Origin: Micavibrio sp. UBA1850
GTDB lineage: Bacteria; Pseudomonadota; Alphaproteobacteria; Micavibrionales; Micavibrionaceae
Length of the DNA: 64,000 bases
Direction: 5' to 3'
Assembly: GCA_002338525.1 (NCBI GenBank)
Contig: DDIM01000004.1
Span: forward strand, 203,378-267,377
Both the position numbers and the translations under genes were made by a program. Below the pieces are notes generated by a model. It did no database searches. It was not told the DNA's origin and saw only the letters and a program-made list of their open reading frames with translations. Shown here piece after piece: positions 9,240 to 17,181 of this stretch; positions within the stretch are counted from its first letter, which is position 1; each line of letters begins with the position of its first letter.

Positions 9240-9680
9240 ATGATTCACCTAAACTCTAAGCTCACCCCTCTGCTCTTAACCAGCTTGCTTGTCATGGCGC
9301 TACCCCATACATCAATGGCGCAAACACAGGTGAAAACGCAAAATCAAATACAAGAACAAGAGGCACAAGAGGACCAGCCTCAATATTGGACGCTGGTGTC
9401 TGATGTCCCCATCAAGCAGGGGCTCGTTCACTTAGAAGATATGGATGTCGTTTTTGATAAACCGAACGGGCGCATTGCAGAATCCGTTTTTTATGCTGAA
9501 AATTTGACAGCCGATGATATTAACAATTTTTACATTCAGGCCCTCCCACAGCTTGGATGGTCTATTGATGAGTTGGGGAATTATGTCAGAGATCAAGAAC
9601 AACTTGTTATAAAGACACAACAAACAGACGATGAGTTAACGGTACGCTTTTTGCTCTCGCCCTCTATACATAACAAGTAA
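9240..9680 (+). CDS. Small secreted or periplasmic hypothetical protein
   Basis: This 146-residue protein has a signal peptide (about residues 1-27, ending TSMAQ) and then a short Gln/Glu-rich linker. A compact domain of about 95 residues follows, containing DVPIKQGL, AENLTADDINNFYIQALPQLGW and RFLLSP. There are no cysteines in the mature region. I do not recognise the family with confidence. The pattern of a helix (DINNFYIQALPQLGW) followed by beta strands resembles small periplasmic or lipoprotein modules. It follows mutM by 18 bp and is likely cotranscribed with it. Confidence 0.75.
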   Translation: MIHLNSKLTPLLLTSLLVMALPHTSMAQTQVKTQNQIQEQEAQEDQPQYWTLVSDVPIKQGLVHLEDMDVVFDKPNGRIAESVFYAENLTADDINNFYIQALPQLGWSIDELGNYVRDQEQLVIKTQQTDDELTVRFLLSPSIHNK

Positions 9681-9725
9681 AAAAAACTGTATAAAAATAA
9701 AAAATAATTTCTGTGGAAAGAATGC

Positions 9726-9755
9726 TTGACAAGCCCCCCCTTTTTCACGTAAACA
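9726..9755 (+). promoter_or_regulatory. Candidate sigma70 promoter for rpsT
   Basis: A perfect TTGACA (9726-9731) is followed after 18 bp by TAAACA (9750-9755). It is the best -35 match in this gap and is well placed for a ribosomal protein gene with a leader of roughly 85 nt. Confidence 0.6.
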
Positions 9756-9848
9756 TTGGCAGTTTTCTGGGGATAAGAAGATAAAGAAATGGCTTAAAGC
9801 CTTATCTTGAGGCCCAGACAATTAAAGAATTTTGGAGAGAAATATAAA

Positions 9849-10115
9849 ATGGCAAATCACGCTTCAGCTGAAAAAAGAATTCGTAGAAACGCACGTCGTG
9901 CAGACATCAATGGTGCACGTCGCAGCCGTATCCGTACATTTATGAAAAACGTAGAAACAGCAATCACATCTGGTGACGCAGAAAAAGCACAATCAGCATT
10001 GCAAACAGCACAGCCTGAAATGCAGCGCGGCGTTTCAAAAGGCGTAATGAACAAAAAAGCTGTATCAAGAAAAATCTCAAGATTTTCAGCTAGAATTAAA
10101 GCTTTAAAAGCTTAA
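9849..10115 (+). CDS. rpsT: 30S ribosomal protein S20
   Basis: The 88-residue protein starts MANHASAEKRIRRNARR, the classic S20 N terminus. It is Lys/Arg/Ala-rich and helical throughout, as expected for a protein that binds 16S rRNA early in 30S assembly. The frame is open upstream to 9807, but the ATG at 9849 gives the conserved start and has GGAGAG 10 bp before it. It is followed by a strong terminator. rpsT next to dnaA is a common alphaproteobacterial arrangement. Confidence 0.97.
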   Translation: MANHASAEKRIRRNARRADINGARRSRIRTFMKNVETAITSGDAEKAQSALQTAQPEMQRGVSKGVMNKKAVSRKISRFSARIKALKA

Positions 10116-10175
10116 TTTTAGAGCCTGTTTTTACAGGTAAAATCACACTACTTTTGTAGAAAAATAACGATTCAG

Positions 10176-10212
10176 AAACCTCTGGAGACCGCAGTCTTTG
10201 GGGGTTTTTTAT
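10176..10212 (+). terminator. Intrinsic terminator of rpsT
   Basis: A 14-bp stem, with four G-T wobbles, is formed by 10176-10189 and 10194-10207 around a CGCA tetraloop. It is followed by a run of T. A smaller CCTG/CAGG hairpin lies just upstream, after the rpsT stop. Confidence 0.85.
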
Positions 10213-10213
10213 G

Positions 10214-10428
10214 TTTTGAACTAAAATTTCTTTTTTTAAAATTCATGCTTTGTTCTTGTTGCAATATCTAAAAAAATTGTCTAGGTTCTAATCATCGCAC
10301 AAACGAAAACGTTTTAAACAAATCAGAGCATGTAGCCATGCTTTTGATTGCGGATTCTTGCGGGCGTCTTTTGGAGTATATCTTCAAAAATGATGAAGAG
10401 CTTATAATAATCCTATGAGGGATGAAGT
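10214..10428. other. Non-coding stretch upstream of dnaA
   Basis: About 215 bp of AT-rich DNA without a recognisable gene. It holds a short palindrome (AAAACGTTTT) and an isolated TATAAT at 10403-10408 that could be part of a dnaA promoter, though no good -35 box accompanies it. No TTATNCACA-type DnaA boxes were found on either strand, so there is no support for an origin here. Confidence 0.4.
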
Positions 10429-10563
10429 ATGAGTTTAACGTCTTTAATCAGCATAAATATGGGGCACCTCATGCGGACAGTAATAGGTCTGCAAACCCTT
10501 TTGTATGCGTTAAAGGCGGCAGTATATGGTGTGGTTTTATCAAGAAAAGATAAAACGAAATAG
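10429..10563 (+). CDS. Possible 44-residue small protein upstream of dnaA
   Basis: A short frame starts with ATG at 10429, preceded by GAGG at 10417-10420 (8 bp spacing), and stops at 10561-10563, 42 bp before the dnaA ATG. The product has a hydrophobic, alpha-helical middle (MRTVIGLQTLLYALKAAVYG) and a basic tail (SRKDKTK), so it could be a small membrane peptide. It matches nothing I know and may be fortuitous. The ribosome site and position are the only support. Confidence 0.3.
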   Translation: MSLTSLISINMGHLMRTVIGLQTLLYALKAAVYGVVLSRKDKTK

Positions 10564-10605
10564 AGTGTAAACAATTAAGTATAATAAGTGGAGAACAGGG
10601 AAAAC

Positions 10606-12039
10606 ATGTCACAAACGAACAATCATAAATCGTATCTCACCGTTGTTGACGATAGCAAAGCGCCAGAAAATTTTGTACCAACAGCTGAGATCTCACAGGC
10701 TTGGAAAGCAGTATATAAGCAATTCCGTGGAGAATTTGGCGAAGCTGTGTTTAGAAGCTGGTTGAAGCCCCTGTCACTTCAGGCTTACTACCATGGAACA
10801 TTAGAAGTATCAGTTCCTACACGTTTTATGAAAGACTGGATTCAAACAAATTACGCACCACGTATTTTGGAAATGGCAATCGAGAAAAATGCTGAAATCT
10901 CACGCCTAGAAATCGTGGTAATACAAAAATCACTACCTATGGATGATGTTGAGGAAGCCGAAGAAACGTCACCAGCCACAAAGGCAAACGCAAATGCGCT
11001 AGCAGAAGAGGTTGAGTTATCGTCTCCACTAGACCAACGCTTCAAATTTGAAAATTTCGTTGTAGGGCAATCGAATGCTTTGTCGCACGCAGCCGCTCTT
11101 CGTTTGGTTGAAAGCAATGCGATGCCGTTTAACCCGCTGTTTATTTATGGCGGTGTAGGTCTGGGTAAAACGCACTTAATGCACGCAATCGCGCACGCAC
11201 TTCGTGAGAAGAACCCTAAGAAAACGGTAATGTATCTTTCTGCAGAAAAGTTCATGTTCCAGTTTGTAAAGGCTTTGCGCGCAAAAGACACAATGGCGTT
11301 CAAAGAAGTATTTCGTTCAGTAGATGTTTTGATGATTGATGATGTTCAGTTCATCAGCGGAAAAGAGTCAACGCAAGAAGAGTTCTTCCATACGTTCAAC
11401 GCGCTGATTGACCAAAATAAACAAATCATTATATCAGCAGACCGCTCACCAAATGACCTGCAAGGCATTGATGATCGTCTACGTTCACGTCTTTCATGGG
11501 GTTTGGTTGCCGACATTCAGCCAACAACATACGAACTACGTCTTGGTATTTTGAAAGCCAAACGCGATATGCTTGGTGTTGAAATTCCAGATGCTGTTCT
11601 TGAGTTTTTGGCATTGAAAGTAACATCAAATATTCGTGAGCTTGAAGGCGCCTTAAACAGAATTGCTGCCCATGCGGATATTTCAAAAGACCCAATTACA
11701 TTGGAAACAACACAAAATGTTTTGCAAGACCTTCTGCGCTCACATGATCGTCGTATTACGATTGATGAAATACAGCGCCGTGTTGCAGAACACTACAATC
11801 TGAAAGTATCAGACATGCACTCTGCACGTCGTTCACGTAACGTGGCTCGTCCACGTCAGGTTGCGATGTATTTGGCAAAACAGCTCACAGCACGCTCATT
11901 GCCAGAAATTGGCCGTAAATTTGGTGGACGTGACCACACAACTGTGATGCACGCAGTTCGTAAAATTGATGAATTAATGGAAGAGGATGCTTCATTCGCA
12001 CAAGATGTTGATGTGTTGCGTCGTGCTTTAACGGGTTGA
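10606..12039 (+). CDS. dnaA: Chromosomal replication initiator DnaA
   Basis: DnaA unwinds the origin and recruits the replicative helicase. All four domains are visible in the 477 residues: domain I (about 20-100, with FRSWLKPLS), an acidic linker, the AAA+ domain with Walker A GGVGLGKTH (about 182) and Walker B LMIDDVQF, and the C-terminal DNA-binding domain with the signature GGRDHTTVMHAVRKI. The frame can be extended to a GTG at 10588, but the ATG at 10606 has AGGG 5 bp upstream and gives MSQTNN. A terminator follows before dnaN, so dnaA may be transcribed separately. Confidence 0.97.
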   Translation: MSQTNNHKSYLTVVDDSKAPENFVPTAEISQAWKAVYKQFRGEFGEAVFRSWLKPLSLQAYYHGTLEVSVPTRFMKDWIQTNYAPRILEMAIEKNAEISRLEIVVIQKSLPMDDVEEAEETSPATKANANALAEEVELSSPLDQRFKFENFVVGQSNALSHAAALRLVESNAMPFNPLFIYGGVGLGKTHLMHAIAHALREKNPKKTVMYLSAEKFMFQFVKALRAKDTMAFKEVFRSVDVLMIDDVQFISGKESTQEEFFHTFNALIDQNKQIIISADRSPNDLQGIDDRLRSRLSWGLVADIQPTTYELRLGILKAKRDMLGVEIPDAVLEFLALKVTSNIRELEGALNRIAAHADISKDPITLETTQNVLQDLLRSHDRRITIDEIQRRVAEHYNLKVSDMHSARRSRNVARPRQVAMYLAKQLTARSLPEIGRKFGGRDHTTVMHAVRKIDELMEEDASFAQDVDVLRRALTG

Positions 12040-12072
12040 TTTTAAAAACACCACAAAATCGTTGAAAAATAT

Positions 12073-12108
12073 AGGGCCAAGCGGGAAACTGCTTGGCTCT
12101 TGTCTTTT
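12073..12108 (+). terminator. Intrinsic terminator after dnaA
   Basis: AGGGCCAAGC (12073-12082) pairs with GCTTGGCTCT (12091-12100) in a 10-bp stem with one G-T pair, followed by TGTCTTTT. It sits between the dnaA stop and dnaN. Confidence 0.7.
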
Positions 12109-12165
12109 ATATGCTATGTTTGTCGGATATATTTTTAACATTCGGACGACATAGGATTTTTGGTC

Positions 12166-13284
12166 ATGATTTTTTCAATTGATCGCGCAGCATTACTCAG
12201 ATCGCTTAACCACGTACAATCAGTGGTAGAGCGTAGAAACACAATTCCAATTCTTTCTAACGTAAAGTTAGTGGCAAATGACGGCGTACTTAGCCTCAGC
12301 ACGACAGATATGGATCTTGAAATCAATGAGTCTGTTGCAGCAACTGTAGAACAATCAGGTGCTACAACAGCGCCGGCTGTAACACTTCATGACATTGTAC
12401 GTAAATTGCCAGATGGCTCGAGCGTAAAGCTTACGCTTGACCCTTCAGGTAACTTCATGACAGTTGAATCAGATCGTTCAAACTTCCGCCTAAGCTGTTT
12501 GCCAGTTGAAGATTTCCCACAACTCAGCGAAGACAATCTTCCAACAAGTTTTGCTCTTCCTGCTGCGTCTCTTCGCACATTGATTGACCGCACAAAATTT
12601 GCAATGTCGACAGAAGAAACAAGATATTATTTGAACGGGATCTACCTTCACACAACTGAAAATAATGGCGTAGACGTTTTGCGCGCCGTTGCAACAGATG
12701 GTCACCGTTTGGCACAATTCGACATGCCTTTACCAGAAGGCTTAGCAGATATGCCTGCTATCATCATCCCGCGTAAAGCCGTTGGCGAAGTCAGAAAGCT
12801 CATCGATGAAGCAGCAGACTCAATTAACATTGAGCTTTCTGAAAACAAAATCAGATTTGCTTTTGACCATATCGTTTTGACAACAAAACTGATTGATGGA
12901 ACATTCCCAGATTACACACGTGTGATCCCGACAGGAAATGACAAAGTGATTGAGGTAAATCCTAAGGTTTTCACAAACGCAATTGACCGTGTATCTACTA
13001 TTTCTGATGGAAAGTCTCGCGCTCTAAAAATTACGCTGAACGGCAAAACAATGACATTGTCTGCTAACTCTCCTGAGTCAGGATCAGCGACAGAAGACAT
13101 TGAAGTTGCCTCAGACGTATCAGGCATTGAAATCGGCTTTAACGCACGTTACTTGCTGGATATTACAAGCTTGGTGGATGGCGAAGGATGCCGCATTACA
13201 TTGGCAGACAGCGCGTCACCAACAATCATCCAGGATGCAGGTGATAGCTCTTCTTTATTCGTCATTATGCCGCTTCGCGTTTAA
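12166..13284 (+). CDS. dnaN: DNA polymerase III sliding clamp, beta subunit
   Basis: The 372-residue protein has the three-fold repeated clamp fold. It starts MIFSIDRAALLRSLNHVQSVVERRNTIPIL and ends with the typical VIMPLRV. The ring encircles DNA and tethers polymerase and repair factors. An in-frame TTG lies at 12160, but the ATG at 12166 has AGGA about 9 bp upstream and is the usual N terminus. recF begins 29 bp downstream, so dnaN-recF probably form one unit. Confidence 0.97.
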   Translation: MIFSIDRAALLRSLNHVQSVVERRNTIPILSNVKLVANDGVLSLSTTDMDLEINESVAATVEQSGATTAPAVTLHDIVRKLPDGSSVKLTLDPSGNFMTVESDRSNFRLSCLPVEDFPQLSEDNLPTSFALPAASLRTLIDRTKFAMSTEETRYYLNGIYLHTTENNGVDVLRAVATDGHRLAQFDMPLPEGLADMPAIIIPRKAVGEVRKLIDEAADSINIELSENKIRFAFDHIVLTTKLIDGTFPDYTRVIPTGNDKVIEVNPKVFTNAIDRVSTISDGKSRALKITLNGKTMTLSANSPESGSATEDIEVASDVSGIEIGFNARYLLDITSLVDGEGCRITLADSASPTIIQDAGDSSSLFVIMPLRV

Positions 13285-13313
13285 TCGACATAAAAAAGGC
13301 TCGCAACTGACGC

Positions 13314-14432
13314 ATGTCATATATTAAAAACATTCGTCTGAACTACTTTAGAAATTATGAAACCGCGTCTCTTAATGGTATAGAGCGCGGTTTTATCGTA
13401 CTAACAGGTGCCAATGGGGCGGGCAAAACTAACTTGTTGGAGGCAATATCTTATGTTTCTCCAGGCAGGGGGCTTCGTAACGCAAAAGCAACCGAGCTGC
13501 AAAACGGAAATTTCTCAAACGAGATGTGGGGTGTTGCAACACAAGTTGATACAGAGTTTGGCGAAATAAAAATAGGCACGGGCCGGAATCCTAAAAATGA
13601 CCGCCGTCTGATAAAGATTCAAGGCGAACCCGTTAAAAGCCAAACGGCCTTGGCAGAATATCTATCATGTATTTGGGTAACACCTCAAATGGATGGTTTG
13701 TTTCGTGGTGGGGCGTCAGACCGCAGACGTTTTATAGACCGACTGCTTCTTACATATGACCCTGCGCACGCAGGACGTACTACACGCTATGAAAATGCAC
13801 TAAGCCAGCGTTCAAAACTGTTAAAAGATGATACTCGTAAGGCTGACCCTGCTTGGTTGAAAGCCTTGGAGGTTCAAATGGCTGAGACAGGTATCGCCAT
13901 TGCTGCTGCGCGTTTGGCGTTTCTTGAAAGATTACAAAAAGCCTGCCTTCAAAATAAAGGGAATAGTTTCCCGCTTGCGCGCCTTTCATTTAAAGGGCTG
14001 ATGGAAAATCACCTTCAAAATAAAGCAGCCCTTGAAGTTGAGGATTTATTTTTGGAAGAACTGGAGCGATCAAGACAAATTGATGCCGTCACGGGTGGCG
14101 CTTCGGTTGGTCCGCATCGTACAGATTTAGATGTTGTCTATGATGAAAAAAATATTGGCGCGGCACAATGTTCAACGGGTGAGCAGAAGGCGTTATTGAT
14201 GGGCTTAATTCTCGCTCATGCGCGATTGTTGCTCGCCGATCAGGGACGTGCGCCGATTATGCTATTAGACGAAGTTGCCGCGCATTTGGACGAAGAACGC
14301 CGCGCAACATTATTTTCAATTATCAGAGATATGAAATCACAAGTTTGGATTACGGGCACAGATGAACAGATTTTCAGCTCAATCAAAAATGAAGGGCAAT
14401 TTTTTGTCGTCGCTGATGGCAAAATAGCCTAG
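13314..14432 (+). CDS. recF: DNA replication and repair protein RecF
   Basis: RecF is an SMC-like ATPase that helps load RecA at gaps. The 372 residues contain Walker A (GANGAGKTNLLEAIS, about 32-46), the ABC-type signature region near STGEQKALLMGL, and Walker B with D-loop (MLLLDEVAAHLDEERR). N-terminal MSYIKNIRLNYFRNYE is typical. The gene follows dnaN closely and converges with the TerD-like gene, with only 3 bp between the two stops. Confidence 0.96.
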   Translation: MSYIKNIRLNYFRNYETASLNGIERGFIVLTGANGAGKTNLLEAISYVSPGRGLRNAKATELQNGNFSNEMWGVATQVDTEFGEIKIGTGRNPKNDRRLIKIQGEPVKSQTALAEYLSCIWVTPQMDGLFRGGASDRRRFIDRLLLTYDPAHAGRTTRYENALSQRSKLLKDDTRKADPAWLKALEVQMAETGIAIAAARLAFLERLQKACLQNKGNSFPLARLSFKGLMENHLQNKAALEVEDLFLEELERSRQIDAVTGGASVGPHRTDLDVVYDEKNIGAAQCSTGEQKALLMGLILAHARLLLADQGRAPIMLLDEVAAHLDEERRATLFSIIRDMKSQVWITGTDEQIFSSIKNEGQFFVVADGKIA

Positions 14433-14435
14433 CAA

Positions 14436-15197
14436 TTATCCAACAATAACCATGCCGTATTTTGTTGCAATTTTTCCAAGGCCGCCTTCATCTGTCTCGC
14501 CAAGGGCTTTAAAGATCCAGTTATTAGAATCTCTTTCAAAACAACCTATATATAAAGCGTTTGTAAGACCGCCTTCTTCGGATTTTTTATGCAATTCCTC
14601 ATCCAGAAAATAACGGAATAATTCACGTTCAGTGTCATTATCTTCAATACGCATATAGACGTTACGAACATTTTTGAAGGTATATTCTTTGTTTTCGGGA
14701 TCATGTATGGTTAAGGTCACCATAATCTTAGAAACATTGAATGATATTTTTGTCAGATCGACGATGATTTGTTCATCATCTCCAGAACCCGCACCAGAAC
14801 GACTATCGCCTGTGTGAATAACACTTTCATCTAGGTTTTGAAGGTTTTTGTAAAAAATAAAGTCATCATCATCCCGCGTCATGTCATTCTTATTGAGAAG
14901 AAACAGGCTAACATCCAAATCAGCGGCACTTTCGTCAAAGCCAATAAGATCCCAACCAACACCAATGGTGAATTTTTTAAGAGAGCTTGATAAATCTTGT
15001 AAACTCACTTCATCGCCTTGCACAACTTTGTTAAAACGATCATCTGGATGTGAGTCGTCAAACGCCTTTGTGTTTTCCGCCTGCTCTTGCTCTTCTATAG
15101 GCGGCTGAGGGGCTGGGTTAGGCGCAGGATTAGATGTTTCGTCATCTTTGGAACTAGGCGCCTCAGTCTTGTTTGTTCTATCTAATGGATCGATCAT
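14436..15197 (-). CDS. TerD-family stress protein with disordered N terminus
   Basis: This 253-residue protein has about 65 N-terminal residues rich in Pro, Glu, Asp and Asn, then one TerD domain (about 70-253). That domain shows FTIGVGWD, DLDVSLFLLNKND, an acidic loop DDDDFIFYKNL, DDEQIIVDL and a final GGLGKIATKYGMVIVG. TerD domains bind calcium through conserved acidic residues and occur in tellurite-resistance and chemical-stress operons. It is the third gene of a minus-strand cluster, 16 bp after a Ca2+:cation antiporter. The substrate or stress it serves is not known from sequence. Confidence 0.88.
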   Translation of the reverse strand: MIDPLDRTNKTEAPSSKDDETSNPAPNPAPQPPIEEQEQAENTKAFDDSHPDDRFNKVVQGDEVSLQDLSSSLKKFTIGVGWDLIGFDESAADLDVSLFLLNKNDMTRDDDDFIFYKNLQNLDESVIHTGDSRSGAGSGDDEQIIVDLTKISFNVSKIMVTLTIHDPENKEYTFKNVRNVYMRIEDNDTERELFRYFLDEELHKKSEEGGLTNALYIGCFERDSNNWIFKALGETDEGGLGKIATKYGMVIVG

Positions 15198-15213
15198 ATT
15201 TAACTACATCCTA

Positions 15214-16236
15214 TTATAAAGGTATTGTTGAACCGCTTTGCCAGTATAAAGCGAAAAGGCCGAAAAGATAAGCGCAATATATACCCACCATAATTATGCC
15301 AGCAAGGCGCCCAATGCGCTTGAATGCAAAAATGAGGAACGTAAACATAAGCGCAACAGCAAGGACAACCCACGCATCAAAATTGACCATTTGCGCTGAA
15401 ATTGACTCTTGCGTAAACGGCTTGAATAAGGAGGCTATGCCAAGGATTGAAAGAATATTAAAGACGTTCGAGCCAATAATATTTCCAAGAAGCAGATCTG
15501 TTTCGCGACGTTTTGCCGCTGCAATTCCGGTTGCAAGCTCAGGCAATGATGTACCAACGGCAATAACCGTCAAACCAATAACCGCATCAGGAATACCAAT
15601 GATAGACGCACTCACCTGTGCGCCGCGTACCAGAAACTCCGCACCCAGTGAAATAAGGGCAAGTCCAAGTACGAGAAAAAAAATCGCAACCCATACATTT
15701 TTATAAGCAGCATGATCTGCTTTCATATCGACAACTTGATCCGCCTCTTCAACCAGTACACCAGGAGAGGGAGATTTTATCTGCCATATAATATATCCAA
15801 CAAGCAGCGCCAGCATCATTAAACCAGACAACGCTGTAATGCTTCCATGTATGAGAAGGGCAAGCATGATAATGCTTGAGACAATCATCATGACAATATC
15901 ACGCCACAAAGCTTTAGGGTGGGCAATAAGCGGCGCAATAATGGCCACCGTTCCCACCACAAGCAATATGTTGGCTATATTTGAGCCAAGAACATTACCA
16001 AGTGCGATGCCGCCTGCACCTTTCAAATTTGCGTTTATTGCGACAATCAGCTCGGGTAGTGAAGTTCCAAACCCGACAATTGTAAACCCGACAAGCAATG
16101 GTGGAATACCAAATTTCTCAGCGACATATACAGACGTATTGACGGTTGTATCACCCCCGCGAATGAGCATCCATATGCCAAGCCCAAGTGCGCCGCATGC
16201 TAAAAACAAAATTTGGCTTTGTGTGAGTACATCCAT
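15214..16236 (-). CDS. Calcium/sodium antiporter, CaCA superfamily (YrbG-like)
   Basis: The protein has 340 residues and about ten membrane spans. Two inverted alpha-repeats are clear: GFTIVGFGTSLPELIVAINA with GNVLGSNIANI in the first half, and GLTVIAVGTSLPELATGIAA with GNIIGSNVFNI in the second. The GTSLPE and GSN motifs carry the cation-binding residues of K+-independent Na+/Ca2+ exchangers. The protein should exchange Ca2+ for Na+ or H+ across the inner membrane. It sits between TerA-like and TerD-like genes, where tellurite operons often carry the unrelated membrane protein TerC. Confidence 0.93.
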   Translation of the reverse strand: MDVLTQSQILFLACGALGLGIWMLIRGGDTTVNTSVYVAEKFGIPPLLVGFTIVGFGTSLPELIVAINANLKGAGGIALGNVLGSNIANILLVVGTVAIIAPLIAHPKALWRDIVMMIVSSIIMLALLIHGSITALSGLMMLALLVGYIIWQIKSPSPGVLVEEADQVVDMKADHAAYKNVWVAIFFLVLGLALISLGAEFLVRGAQVSASIIGIPDAVIGLTVIAVGTSLPELATGIAAAKRRETDLLLGNIIGSNVFNILSILGIASLFKPFTQESISAQMVNFDAWVVLAVALMFTFLIFAFKRIGRLAGIIMVGIYCAYLFGLFALYWQSGSTIPL

Positions 16237-16288
16237 CGTAGATATTGTCCTAAATAGTAACTGGTTTTAATGATTATTAAATTGAAGT

Positions 16289-17035
16289 TTATGAAGAGAG
16301 AGGTTTTTTCTCGCCATCATCCCACTCAAGGCCAAAACCATAAGCACGATCCATCTCGTCATGTCCGGGAAAATACTCTGTATAATTGGTAACTACAATA
16401 CCATTTCTGACATTTTCTAATCCTGCAATAACACAAAGCCCTAAATCTTTCATATGAGCAGAGAGTGTCACAACCACAGGGGGCTCGTTAGGGACACGAA
16501 TTTGTATTTGTGGTTTAACCTGTGCCCAGTCCAGCGCCCCTTCATAGATGTAAACATAAATGATCATACGTTTGATCTCTGACCATTTTTGACCATTAAT
16601 TAACATGAACTCGTCATCGCCTTCTGCATCACCAGTGCGCTCATCGCCAGAAAGGCGGATATACGGCTCACTATTAAGGTTTCCAAACAGCTCACCAAAG
16701 GCTTGGATTGCACCGCGTGTGCCATCTTTCATTTCATATAGGCACCCTAAATCCAAATCAATGTTGGCTTTCTTCTTCTTTTTAATAAGGCCGAACATAG
16801 ATTTTTCTTCAACAACTTGATTGTCCCATGCCGCGCCAACTTTGATTTTGGTAAAGCCGCCTTCTGGTGGGCTAATTGATTGTGTTTCACCACTTCTGGA
16901 GACGAAATCATAATTACCACTTACATCCGAAGGATTTACAAAACCAGCCGCCCCTTTAGCATTTCCACGCCCTGAAAACTTAACGCGTGATTTAGTGGCT
17001 TGCTTAATCGCCTCTTTTGATGACCCATTGTCCAT
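16289..17035 (-). CDS. TerA-like protein of the TerD superfamily
   Basis: The 248 residues hold a disordered, basic N terminus (about 1-60) and one TerD-superfamily domain of the TerA type. Its features are VGAAWDNQ, IDLDLGCLYEMKDGTRGAIQAFG, PYIRLSGDERTGDAEGDDEFMLING, IYVYIYEGALDWAQ, and C-terminal YFPGHDEMDRAYGFGLEWDDGEK. The acidic residues after DLDL and around GDERTG fit the calcium sites known for TerD domains. It is the first gene of the cluster with the antiporter and the TerD-like protein, and it starts divergently from PBP1A. Confidence 0.87.
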   Translation of the reverse strand: MDNGSSKEAIKQATKSRVKFSGRGNAKGAAGFVNPSDVSGNYDFVSRSGETQSISPPEGGFTKIKVGAAWDNQVVEEKSMFGLIKKKKKANIDLDLGCLYEMKDGTRGAIQAFGELFGNLNSEPYIRLSGDERTGDAEGDDEFMLINGQKWSEIKRMIIYVYIYEGALDWAQVKPQIQIRVPNEPPVVVTLSAHMKDLGLCVIAGLENVRNGIVVTNYTEYFPGHDEMDRAYGFGLEWDDGEKKPLSS

Positions 17036-17118
17036 AGTTATACTCCGTTACATATGATATAATCACTACATAGAGTATGTCATACGACCGATATGGCAAA
17101 GGAAAAACGAAATATTTT

Positions 17119-17149
17119 TTGACTTTGTGACCTATTGAGCTCTTATCAT
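17119..17149 (+). promoter_or_regulatory. Candidate promoter for the PBP1A gene
   Basis: TTGACT (17119-17124) and TATCAT (17144-17149) each match consensus at 5 of 6 positions, but the 19-bp spacer is long. The site lies 33 bp before the start codon. Confidence 0.4.
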
Positions 17150-17181
17150 GTAAAAAACTTTGTGCGACAATCCAAACCAGT

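Noticed and set aside
10214..10605. Origin of replication upstream of dnaA
   Set aside because: No DnaA boxes of the TTATNCACA type and no clear AT-rich repeat cluster were found on either strand. dnaA is often not next to oriC in this class.
16289..17035. Annotation of the Ter cluster as tellurite resistance
   Set aside because: TerD-superfamily domains alone do not show tellurite resistance. TerB, TerC, TerE and TerZ are absent, so only the domain names are kept.
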